From [Phialemoniopsis] sp. UDSM-2020 (lineage: Eukaryota; Ascomycota; Sordariomycetes; Thyridiales; Thyridiaceae), in assembly GCA_018873225.1 (NCBI GenBank), contig JAEILZ010000005.1:2046001-2110000 (forward strand): a DNA stretch of 64,000 bases, written 5' to 3'. Position 1 is the first letter of the stretch; each line of letters starts with the position of its first letter. Position numbers and translations under genes: made by a program. Positions 10,731 to 20,848 of this stretch are shown in pieces. The notes under the pieces are model-generated. The model was not told the origin of the DNA, did no database searches, and was given only the letters and a program-made list of their open reading frames with translations.

Positions 10731-13412
10731 ATGGCGCAAAGGGCGGTAACCCTGTTGCCAGGGAAGGATAGCAGTCTGCTATTCAGCGAACAAGAAACCC
10801 ATCAGATCCAAGAGTTCACTAAAATCATCAAGTTTCGAGATGCTGTCATTTCTGGCACCCACCCGCGCATCAAACTACCTGCACACATGGTAACCTCCAA
10901 AGCGACAAATCATCTTGGACCACGAGTAACAGAGTCTCCCGGTTCTTCTTCAATCGAGAACATACAAAATGGCACAAAGAGCACCTCCCTTGTGCCGAAT
11001 GAGCTGGCAAGCGCAGCTACTGACGCGACGCACTTGGCCGGCTTGTCAACGGTAGTTGGGACGCAGAGCCAGAGGCTACCCGGTCTCGGCTTCTTGCCTG
11101 CTGGTACTGCACCTGGATCTTCTGCTGCACACAGCATGAGTACACCTGGTAAAGCTGAGATTGATCCTATCCTTCTTCAGAAGTCCGATGGTCTCATCAA
11201 GGCCGAGATACAACTGCAAAGGGAGAGGATTGAACGCGCTCTAAAGGAGCAGCTCGAACAGCGGCGTAATGACAGATTGCTCCAGCCCAGTGATGCTCTG
11301 CCAGATTTCGATTTGGTCGACGTACTACAAAGGGCTCTTGTCCTCGTACAAACCACAACTACAGCTTCACCCAATGATGCAGATATAGCAGCTAATAAGT
11401 CGGACGCGAGCGGCTCGTTCGACGACAACACATTCTACTCCTCCCAATTCAACTCGCCAGATTCTGCCGTACACGCTGGTTCAGACACGGGCGACGTGGA
11501 GATGCAAGATAGCTCTGAATATGAGCCAGAATTGGACCCAGCTACAATCCCCCCGCCACTTGAAGCAGGACGTGCAGCCCCCGTCCTGGTCAATCCGCCT
11601 CTTTATGCTCCGACTGATCCGCCCAACACGTCTACTTTGCCCGCCAACGGAGAAGCCTGGCGTCATGGCGCAACAGCGTCCACCCATGCTCCGATCCAGG
11701 TGAACAGCTCAGGGGAGAGCGGTGATGTGAGTCGTTCAGGCGAGTCCGGTCCTACGGACAACGAACACAGCGCCGACGAAGTGCGACTGGTTCATGGCAA
11801 CTCTGGGCGCGATAGCCCCCGTATTGTCCACACCCATGACCTTTCTCTTCTTGCGCCCCAGCCCTCTCATGTATCGGCATTAGCCACATCTAGGCACATA
11901 TCACACATGGCTCAAGAACTACAGCATTCCACGGGCACACCAGCCCAAGTGGCTGCTTTAAGAAGAGACGGCGCTGTCGTTTCGAGTCCAGACAGCTCCC
12001 CCCAGGGGGCTAAAGGTTCCGAGAAGAAGAAAAACAGAAAGAAGAAGCGGAAGGCAGATCGTCAAACGATTGATGCTGAGGCATCGCCATACATCAAGCC
12101 TGAACCCAGATCTCCATCTCCTATTGGCACCCAGCCATCCTATACCCGACCTCACAAGCGACCCAAACAGTCTTTGCGCAGCGCTCCTGATCTCCTATAC
12201 GATGATTCGCCGAGACAGCCCGGCAACATAGCCTACCAAGAGCACAGTCCTTACTTGCCGCGTGTACTTGCTGATGAGAGGGGCCCTATCATCTATGAGC
12301 AAGTTGACGACCAATTCGCGCCCCGGCGAGCTCAGCCAGCTATGGTCCAGGCCCCCTCTAGCCAGGAGCATAGCTACTACGTTGAGAGGCGCCCGCCTAG
12401 CCCCCAACCCTTGCATCATCACCACTCGCCCGGAGTTTATCCTGTGGAGTATATGCCACGGGAGATTCGAAACATCAGGTCAACGTCGCATGCTGTCCTC
12501 GAGAGGCCGTACGCGGACGCCCGTGTTTCGTACGGTGAGCCTCGTGACTCTACGCGCGTGAGCGTTCGCCATGCTGTTGATCGAGACCGATCTAGATCTC
12601 CCATCATGCGCTCTACACGTACCCCCTTAATGGCCCCTCCACCTAGGGCTCAGCCTGTGCGCATTATCGTGGACGAGTTTGGCCGGGAGTATATTGAGCC
12701 TCCGCGGACGCAGGCTTCCCTACTGCGGCACAGCGTCGCACCGCAATCGTCCCCAAAGGAATCAGAATTGGCGTACCAGCGCGTGCCGCCTCCTGTGCGC
12801 GCCACATCTCGCATCCCAGAAGCACTTGACGACAGCGATGTCATTTATCGGAGAGCATCGCCGGCCAACCCCCCACCGAGAAGGGTCATCACCCAGCCTG
12901 AATACGGCGCTGGTGATTATCGAGCGTATCGCCAGCGCGAGTATTCGACGCGGCCTCCCGTCACTCAGGAGGATGACTTTGTGCAGATACAATCAGCACG
13001 TCGACCTCTGCAGGAGGAGCGCCCTCTAGAGTACGTACGAGCAGCCAGTGTCCGGCCGAGAGAGCCGGTCCGGTATGAGGTTGCTAGGGGCTACCCCGAG
13101 AGACTCGGCAGCGTCCGGCCAGAAGCACCAGTCCGTGAATACGCTGCCACTTCGCAGCCAGAGCTGCGACGCGAATATGCCACTGCAATGCCAGGAGGGG
13201 CTCGGCGAGACCCCTATGCCCCGTCCATGGCCCAAGAATATAGCCTTCGACCCGAGCAACGCGTTGTGCAGCGGTCATTCAGTGTCAGGCCGGCTGGCCC
13301 TACTTACTATAGCCATCCGGTGGACGAAGAAGAGGAGGTCACCTACATTACGCGGCCTCGTGCAGCCGAGCCTGGCATGCCATACCCCGATAGTTCGGCG
13401 AGACGGCTGTAG
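10731..13412 (+). CDS. Large, mostly disordered protein of unknown function
   Basis: An 893-aa single-exon protein that I do not recognise. The best candidate for a folded part is the N-terminus, where LLFSEQETHQIQEFTKIIKF (about residues 17-36) is followed by RDAVISGTHPRIKLPAHM. A charged helix with alternating Lys/Glu/Arg (about 150-185, LIKAEIQLQRERIERALKEQ) could be a coiled coil. A basic Lys/Arg patch, GSEKKKNRKKKRKADRQ (about 427-443), looks like a nuclear localisation signal. The last 400 residues are rich in Arg, Tyr, Pro and Ser, with recurring short units such as REY, VRP and EPVRYE. No catalytic residue or membrane segment is visible. A nuclear, low-complexity scaffold or RNA-associated role is possible but is inference only. 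Confidence 0.75.
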   Translation: MAQRAVTLLPGKDSSLLFSEQETHQIQEFTKIIKFRDAVISGTHPRIKLPAHMVTSKATNHLGPRVTESPGSSSIENIQNGTKSTSLVPNELASAATDATHLAGLSTVVGTQSQRLPGLGFLPAGTAPGSSAAHSMSTPGKAEIDPILLQKSDGLIKAEIQLQRERIERALKEQLEQRRNDRLLQPSDALPDFDLVDVLQRALVLVQTTTTASPNDADIAANKSDASGSFDDNTFYSSQFNSPDSAVHAGSDTGDVEMQDSSEYEPELDPATIPPPLEAGRAAPVLVNPPLYAPTDPPNTSTLPANGEAWRHGATASTHAPIQVNSSGESGDVSRSGESGPTDNEHSADEVRLVHGNSGRDSPRIVHTHDLSLLAPQPSHVSALATSRHISHMAQELQHSTGTPAQVAALRRDGAVVSSPDSSPQGAKGSEKKKNRKKKRKADRQTIDAEASPYIKPEPRSPSPIGTQPSYTRPHKRPKQSLRSAPDLLYDDSPRQPGNIAYQEHSPYLPRVLADERGPIIYEQVDDQFAPRRAQPAMVQAPSSQEHSYYVERRPPSPQPLHHHHSPGVYPVEYMPREIRNIRSTSHAVLERPYADARVSYGEPRDSTRVSVRHAVDRDRSRSPIMRSTRTPLMAPPPRAQPVRIIVDEFGREYIEPPRTQASLLRHSVAPQSSPKESELAYQRVPPPVRATSRIPEALDDSDVIYRRASPANPPPRRVITQPEYGAGDYRAYRQREYSTRPPVTQEDDFVQIQSARRPLQEERPLEYVRAASVRPREPVRYEVARGYPERLGSVRPEAPVREYAATSQPELRREYATAMPGGARRDPYAPSMAQEYSLRPEQRVVQRSFSVRPAGPTYYSHPVDEEEEVTYITRPRAAEPGMPYPDSSARRL

Positions 13413-16185
13413 GCCCCCATGGAGATAATGAGCAGGTGCATCGCCTTGTAAGACGGCTTGTCGAGCGACGCCTGTTGGCCATTTGCCGATCAAGACGTGG
13501 CAGGCTGAACGATTTCAGCTGGGGTCTGGGGGACGAGACTCGCAAGCTTGACCCTCTTAGTCACAAGCTAGGGTCCGGAACAGAAGCATGGAGAGGAGAG
13601 GGGTCTGCATTACTGGCGTTCGGTAAGCGTCGTGATTAAGCAACTAGATGTCCTTAGCACGGGACAGTTTTCATATTTAGCGCCTTTTGTTTGTAGCGTT
13701 AGGGTTCGTCCACCAGAACCCACGTCCAAAGCGTGTACTTGATAATTGTAACAGCATATCACGAAGATCCGGGGTAAATCAGTGATCCCCAATTACTGCA
13801 TTGGCCAGCTGTTCTTGAGGAATCACTCCCTATATGGTGCCCTTACCGATTCACTCTTTGGACAGAAACCGGCGGTCTATGTACCAAGGAGTATGTGAAC
13901 TCGGTTAGATACACCTCGATGCAACCTGCAGGCTCTCCTGCCTGAGGCTATTCCGCTTCGGCGCTTACTCTGTCAACCAGGCAGGATGTCTTGACTACTT
14001 TACCTAAGTATCCGAGTGATTTGGGCGGGGTCAGACCTTGAAGCCATCTCCTGCGACAGACGGAGCAAGTCCAAGGTCGAGTAGGACAGCAGGAATGATT
14101 CCAATGACGTTGGACTCAAGGACCGTGATTCTTAATCAATTTCTACCCAAGTCACTCACGGACTGACTGCATGGTCCGTGGGATAAACATGGGTGATCAT
14201 TTGATAATTGAGGTACATCCATAAGAAAACACCCACTTGCTGGTGTACCCACTGGACCATAGACTAAGTCTTGATAGTATTGACGGTCTGCATTTGGGGC
14301 GGCGGGAAGTTCGGATGCTATCATAACGTTGTACACACTGTGCCTCTCAGTCCAAGAACCAGGTTCAAAACATCACAGACTTTCTCGATATACAGAGCTG
14401 CACGGGATAGATGCAGTGGACGATGATGCCAGCTGACAGATCCTCAAACATCTTCTATAGGCATATTTAGATCTGGTCTCAGACAAGCCCTACATGTGTT
14501 GATGTAATTCTTGGGGTCCACATGTGCATCTCTGATCAAAGACACAATTGATGCTCTACAGGCTCGCAGGAAAGCCGCTGAGACTCTCGATGTAGAGGGA
14601 GCAAACACACCACGTCGTCTACAGGATACTTGCCTAGGTCAAGTAATTACCGAGACCCCTTCTCCCTTCAATTACAAGTACGTAGAAGATGTGAGCTCGT
14701 ATGTAATGTACGTACATACTCCGTACTCAAATTGCTTCCTTGGTGTGCCATGTCTGATTAGCACGAAACCAAGTCGCCAAGTGGATCCTGGGTCAAACGC
14801 ATCCAAGGAACAAGCCGGGTGGCAGTGCTGCCCTGCTTTGCCGGAGTGTCGTAGACCAAAGAGATTAAAAGCACCACAACTACCCTGCTCCGCTGACGAA
14901 GCTGCAGGCGCGCAGCCAACCAAGTGACAGGTCGAATGATGCTGACTGACAGGTTGTGGTCCGGTCCAGAGCCAAAGGGGAGCCTCCCAGTCCTTCTTTG
15001 ATCACACAGGGCGGAGGTCACGACGCAGCTCGCTGACTGTACCAGGGGGGGCCGGCTGCTCGCCTACTTAATTCTCAGGAATACATCTGGCACGAGACTT
15101 GTTCTTCCATAACGAGATTTACAAAAATAAGTATGCGAAGAGGAGGCGGCGTAAGGTTGGTTTCGCGAGCAGAGAGACGCATGCGTTGGTGCTGGAATGT
15201 TCGTTCCAGCAGTGGGCAGGTGGAGACCGTGGATGCAGGCCCTCCTGGCCGTCCGTATCTTTTATGGGGTACCTGGCAGCTTCGAGACGGCCTCGCGTTG
15301 TAGATACTTTGTACGGGAGGACGGACAGACAGACAAGAATGTCGGTGCGGGACTTGGTAATTGGAGATTCAAGGCCAGATGGTGTCTGAATTCGTCCTTG
15401 CTAACCAATCTTCGGACATGTCAATCATATTATGACGGTAGAGGAGCTTGTTCTCTACCTCTCTTTATAAGATACCTACTTTACTTAAGTAGGTAAAAAC
15501 AAGAGTTGCCCAAGTAATCGACCAGAAATCGCACGCTTTTGTCTTGCTCTGGCCTTCTCCGCACAAAACCCGACCGCTCTTTGGGACGACCTGCCTCGAT
15601 GGATAAGTACCTACCTAGGTACCTCGCAAGACTTGGTTCGATCATGTGAACTGCGGTAGCATCCCGAGTTAGGACCATACTGTCGCTGCAAGACAGATCA
15701 GACAGAAAGGTCCCGCTAAGGTGCCCTTTGAAGAGCGTTTTCTGGCTCGCTACTGTAGAGAGCTACGTCAAGAGGAACGGGAAACACGGGAGCGTATCTT
15801 CAATGTTCTGTGGTAAAAGTGAAGACGTAAATTCTCCAGCCTAGCCCGTACCAGACTGATAGTGCGGTAATATGGCTACCTGAGCAGCTATGGATGGCGG
15901 TTGCCGGTACCCAAGTTTAAAGTACCACTTGGTAAGAGCCCTACCTTAGCCCTACGCACATCAGTAGCTGCTCTACCTCTTCTGCTAGGTAGGTTTTCCC
16001 CTCAATCATGGTTCCCACCACAGCGCCCACACACACTAATGAGATCCATCCATACAACTTGTCCCAGTCAGCCAGCCAGTCTCCAGTCTGTTCAGTGCAG
16101 TAGTTAGTAGCAGCAAGTCAAAGTCAGCAAAAAAGCCCCCCTCTCTCTCCAAGGTCGCAGGCGGAGCCACCTGGAACAGTTCGGT

Positions 16186-16221
16186 GGTCTGTCTGGTCTG
16201 GTCTGGTCTGTCCTGTCCTGG
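16186..16221 (+). repeat. Short tandem (TCTGG)n-type repeat
   Basis: Several imperfect copies of GTCTG/TCTGG run together here, in the upstream region of the KH-protein gene. It is probably a small microsatellite. Confidence 0.7.
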
Positions 16222-16277
16222 GGCCAGTGTCCCTCCATTCAATCAATCCACAATCCCATCCATCACCACCTCTTCCC

Positions 16278-16278
<1 letters not shown>

Positions 16279-16313
<35 letters not shown>
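16279..16313 (+). repeat. (AC)17 dinucleotide microsatellite
   Basis: An uninterrupted AC run of about 35 bases lies roughly 370 bp before the KH-protein start codon. It is followed by about 300 bases of C/T-rich sequence, so it probably sits in the promoter or 5' leader. Confidence 0.95.
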
Positions 16314-16316
<3 letters not shown>

Positions 16317-16682
16317 CACATACCTCACCCACGCACATACTTCCCACCACATCCCTCTTCTTTTTCCCCCTTCCTCCTTCTTCCAACCCCAGCACCCGTT
16401 GTTGTTGGAAAGGGGAAAACAAGAGCACACTGCGATTCCTTCTCTTTTTCTTCTTCTTTTCCTTTTCGGTTTCCCTTCTAGATACCACTCCGTCTCCCAC
16501 GCCCCCTCTCACGCTTCTCTTCCACCTCTCCTCCACCATCTCGTCGTCTTCCTCGTCCCCGTCCCCCTCCGGGCCCCTCGTCGACCGAACGGCACCCGCA
16601 CCCCTACACCACTTTCTGTCCGTCTCTCTTTCATCCCATGCTGCTGGTTTCCTCGTCATAGATACCCCGATACCCCTGCACT

Positions 16683-19600
16683 ATGAATAAGCTTGCAAAC
16701 ATGCGTCACTGGACGAGTCCAAGCTTCGGCATGTCTTCGAGGCCCAACATGCCCATGCCTGTCATCAATCCGCATCAAAAAGTCACTCCTCAAGGAGCAG
16801 CTCCAATCCCCCCACCTCAGGCGGCCGATTCGCCCATCCATTACTCTTTCAATGTGCCCTTCGCCTCCGATCTGGCCGGGCCCGATACCGAAGACATCCT
16901 CCATGCCAACACCGACGCCGTGCTCCGATGGACTCACCCCGAAGATGCCCCCGATGACGTCCCCGTGTACGAGTTGCCAGTCCATGCCCAGAACCTGGCC
17001 AACCTGCGAAAGCTCTGCAAGGACCTGTCCACCGGTCCCCTCCCCATCGAGGCTCATGTCATATCCACCACGCCCAAGAACGTCAAGGGTCAGGTCACGA
17101 CCGTCTGCCTCTCTGGTCCGCCAGAGCTAGTCTATAGGAGCCGAGACACCATTCTGAATGATACCCCCCTCTCGCTGGTTTGTGCCCCAAGTACAGTTTC
17201 CGGCCGGGAAGCGTGATGTTAATGTTTTAAAACAATAGCGATGCACCACTGTCGATGTGAACGGTGAGATGGTAATGGACCCGAACGGTGGCCTGGAGAA
17301 ATCAGTGACCGAAACTCTGGACAACATCTCCTCGTACTGCGGTGTGGACATATTTCTTCTCGGACCAAAGCTTACCCCGATTGTCGATGGCTTGAACGGC
17401 GATACGGAGCTGCGGAGGGATCAGCGCTGGAGAGTCGCCATCTATGGTGACATGCTGTCTTCGGAGCATGCTAAAACTCGGGTTCTGATCCAGATTGACC
17501 GCATGGTATGTACTTGCTCACACGCACATTGTCCCCGCCCGATCGCTATTAACACTGGCTGCAGTTGGGCAGAATTGCGGACATGCTGAGACTCGAGTTG
17601 TCTCTCCACCAGGCTGTCTGTGGACGTAATCGCAAAAACATCAAGCTGATTGAATCTGCTACCGGCACCGCTATCTATATGCCACCCCCGTTCTCGTCAC
17701 TGTATCGCTACTGTCCACCCAACGCTAGACAGCGAGACCCAACCGAGATCTTCATCACCAGCGAGAACCCAGATGGAATTGCGGCTGCCAAGAAGAAAAT
17801 TCACGAGGTACTTCACCGTGTGCGCCTGTTCGTCAAGGATGTCACGATTCCCGCCGAGAAGGTCGATAGCATTCTGCTCAACCGCATGGACAAAGTGCGA
17901 AAGATCATCGAGGCAAACGGTAGCTACATCCTGTTCCCTGCGCTCGGCTCGAAGCAGACTACGGTCCGGATTCAGGCTACGGAAAATCTGCACGCTGAGC
18001 GAACTGCGCGCGAGCTCATGGCCTTGGTATGTATTCGAGCCCGCATCGGCTGTGGTGGTCTATAGCTAACGAAAAGTAGGTTGGGCAATTCTACAGTGCG
18101 TACTGGACCATCAACCAGCCCGACAACAGGCACCAACCAAGCCCAAGCGATATCCGGACCATGCTGGGTGATATCTGTGCCAATTCCGATGCCGATGTTT
18201 CCTTCCAGAGGTTGTCCTTTAGCATCACCGGTTCTGATGATGCTGTCAAAGACGCTCTCATGGTGCTTTCAAAGATCAAGTGGGTATCGCAGTCGCAATA
18301 CTCTATCAGAGTCAAGATTGAGCTCGCAAATGAGCACAAGGAATTTGTTAGCGGAAAAAAGAACGGCAAGATCAACAAGATCATGGGTCAGAGTATGAGA
18401 GTCCGGTTTCGATCTACTGTTTGAGATGTGCTTGCTAAGTCTCAAAATAGGCAACGTCCAGATCATGTTCGAAAACTTTGGCGAGTACAACTTCAACATC
18501 GATGTCAATGCGCAGCTTTACGACCATATGAAGCAAGGCCTGTCCCTCGTAGAGCAGGAGATGCCCGCTTCTATCTCTTTCCATGTACCCGACCAGTATC
18601 ACAAGAGGATCATTGGCATTGGCGGGCAACACATTCAGCGGATCATGAAGAAACACTCGGTTTTTGTCAAGTTCTCCAATGCAATGGATCGAGGCGGTAT
18701 GGGCCGCGAAGATGACGACATCAGGGTTGACAACGTTATCTGCCGTACGCCTGCCCGCAACGCCCAGAATCTTGAGCTTGTCAAATCCGAGATTCTCGAA
18801 ATGGTAGATCGAGTGGTACGCACCTCTAGGAGATCGCCGTACACCTGCAACCCTGCTAATTCTTCTGTCCGATAGGATTCCGAGTTCACCTCGCAGATTG
18901 TCAATGTAGACCGCTTGTATCATCGCCAACTGCTCGCTCGGTTGAATGATATCGAAGGCCTTGAGAAGAAGTGGAATTGCAAGATCGTCTTTCCAAGTGC
19001 CGAACAGGCCAGCGACGAGGTCACTGTGACTGGCCCTCAGTGGCAGGTTCCGCAATGCGTGGATGAGTTTCTGGTACGCCTCCTGTGCTTGCCGACTTAG
19101 ACCCTGGTGATATTTTGGCTGACAAGCAAAATTAGGGCATGGTCCCGGATAACCATGAGCTTGTTCTCTCGCGGACGCCTGCCTTGATCAAGTATCTGGA
19201 GTCGCCCGATTTCGCTCACGATCTGGTACCCAAGCTCAAAGCCCAGCACGAGGTGGAGGTCACTGTACACCAAAACCCCGACGAACTAACAGAGAGCGGC
19301 GGACCGACTGTCACACTCATGTGGACATTCACCCGGAACAATGCCGGAGGTCTCCGGGACGCCGTCGAGTTCCTTCACGGACAGTTTGCAACTGCAGGTG
19401 TCGAGGTCATTGTCGTCAAGGGGTCCATTCCCCGTCCTAAATCGGATACCTTCGAGGAGTCTCTGCAGTACTTCGACTCGAAGCTGCTGCAGCATGCACC
19501 GACTTCGCTGGCCACCGACTCTCCGACCAGGCCTGGTTTCGGAGATGAGGTTGCTCGGGAACGCAGCACCATCTTTGATCGACTCCGCAAGCCTGGCAGC

Positions 19601-19957
19601 ATGTCGTCAATCTCTTCGTTCCTGGATCGCCGAAAGAACAGCTCTCACTCCGTGAACAACACCCTCTTCAAGGGATCCAGCAACGTTTCCAAATCGTCCC
19701 TCATCTCCATTGAGTCCACCCGGAGCTTCAATGCCGATCGCAACCCTTGGAATGATAGCGGGGTGAACCTTACGGAGGAGGATTCACCCTGGTCAACCCG
19801 CCAATTTGGCAATGGCATGGACCAAAAGCTAACCGTGCCTCAACCCGGGGATGCAACTCCCCGGCACAACACCCGGCAGTCCGCTGATAGCGGTCGCCCT
19901 TCAACTTCAAATTCTACAAATTCAGGATACCCCGGTCCAATCGGACCATTCCGTTAG
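16683..19957 (+). CDS. Multi-KH-domain RNA-binding protein
   Basis: A probable cytoplasmic RNA-binding protein of the fungal family that includes yeast YLL032C. Seven exons (16683-17177, 17239-17505, 17565-18026, 18080-18392, 18451-18815, 18876-19073, 19136-19957) give 973 aa; every junction keeps frame and all introns are 51-63 bp with GT-AG ends. The clearest KH core is in exon 5, RIIGIGGQHIQRIMKKH (GxxG near residue 569), followed by FVKFSN. Related but degenerate units can be seen earlier (VCGRNRKNIKLIESATGTAI in exon 3, DKVRKIIEANGSYILFP, INKIMGQS) and later (RLNDIEGLEKKWNCKIVFPS), so the protein is a string of KH-like folds, several lacking a true GxxG loop. The first 50 residues and the last 200 are Ser/Pro/Asn-rich and disordered. 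A second Met at 16701 is an alternative start. Confidence 0.9.
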
Positions 19958-20848
19958 ATTCCCCGTTTTTTTAGACAAAAAACACGCGATATGCCTCTGG
20001 CTGGATATACCCTGGCGTAAATACCCCTTACCTTTGCTCTTCCTCTTCGTTTTTCCACGTTGATTCTGTTTTGCGGTTCATTGTTCTTTATCTCAAATAC
20101 ATCTTTTTTCTCGTTATCCAGTCATTCTTACGGGTTGCGCATCGAATTCTGTCCCGGGTCGCAGCGAGCCTGGAATTCCTCGATTCCGTTCGGCACGACG
20201 TCGGGATGATGGGCGATGGGCATGTTTTGAAATTGCAGCAGGAAAAAATATACCCTCACAAAGAACGAAAAGATGTGGCAGTTTTTGCAGTCTGATTTTT
20301 TGCTGTTGAGATAGGCAGAGGAGGAGTTGTGGATGGCCGATGAGCAGCAACGCTGTTTGATTTTCAATACGAGCGTCTAGACGCTCCTGGCCTCGTTTTC
20401 TTTGGCGGTAGAGGCTTTTAGGCCTCTGACGTTGGCTTCAACCCAAAAGTTCGCTCACAAAATGGCTTGTCTCGGGCGGTGATGCACCGAGTTGGAGTAC
20501 CACAGAGGAGACGTCATCAAACCCACAATGCGTCACCTCTTTGGGAGTCTAACGAGCGAGACGGCTTGTTGATTGTCGGGTACGTTGACATGTATGGTTA
20601 TGATAGCGTCGAGAGAACACGAATGATACCCACACTATGGCGAGTCTAGGGATAAGTTCATTACTGCGAACTCGCATTGACAAGCAAGTAATCTTTGCTC
20701 GCTTTCGTGCATTGTAATCCGTCCAAGACCAATGTCCCAAATTCGGACCCATTAAATGTATTCAGCTGATGTCCAATGCTAATCAGGGGGTATCATGCGT
20801 GGACGAGGATAGTTCAAACCCCACTCCTCTCACTTCAATGCTTGCCAG
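19958..20848. other. Convergent 3' intergenic region
   Basis: The KH gene ends rightwards and the Rrn5-like gene ends leftwards, so this 891-bp span should hold both 3' UTRs. T-rich stretches follow the KH stop codon. I see no gene. Confidence 0.5.

Larger units (their letters stand above)
13413..16682. other. 3.3-kb gene-free span with AGGTA-type motifs and a repeat-rich leader
   Basis: No frame here has a domain, a plausible splice pattern or coding-like composition. The middle part (about 14000-16000) has scattered copies of a short AGGTA/TACCT element, for example TACCTAAGTA at 14001, AAGTAGGTA at 15487, TACCTACCTAGGTACC near 15607 and CTAGGTAGGT at 15985. The last 600 bases are simple-sequence and pyrimidine-rich and probably form the promoter and 5' UTR of the KH gene. 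Confidence 0.55.

Noticed and set aside
14511..14927. 138-aa plus-strand frame in the 3.3-kb gap
   Set aside because: There is no domain or conserved-looking block, and it is interleaved with another open frame on the opposite strand.
20811..20830. B-box-like AGTTCAAACCCC, a possible tRNA
   Set aside because: No matching A box, acceptor stem or anticodon loop can be folded around it.
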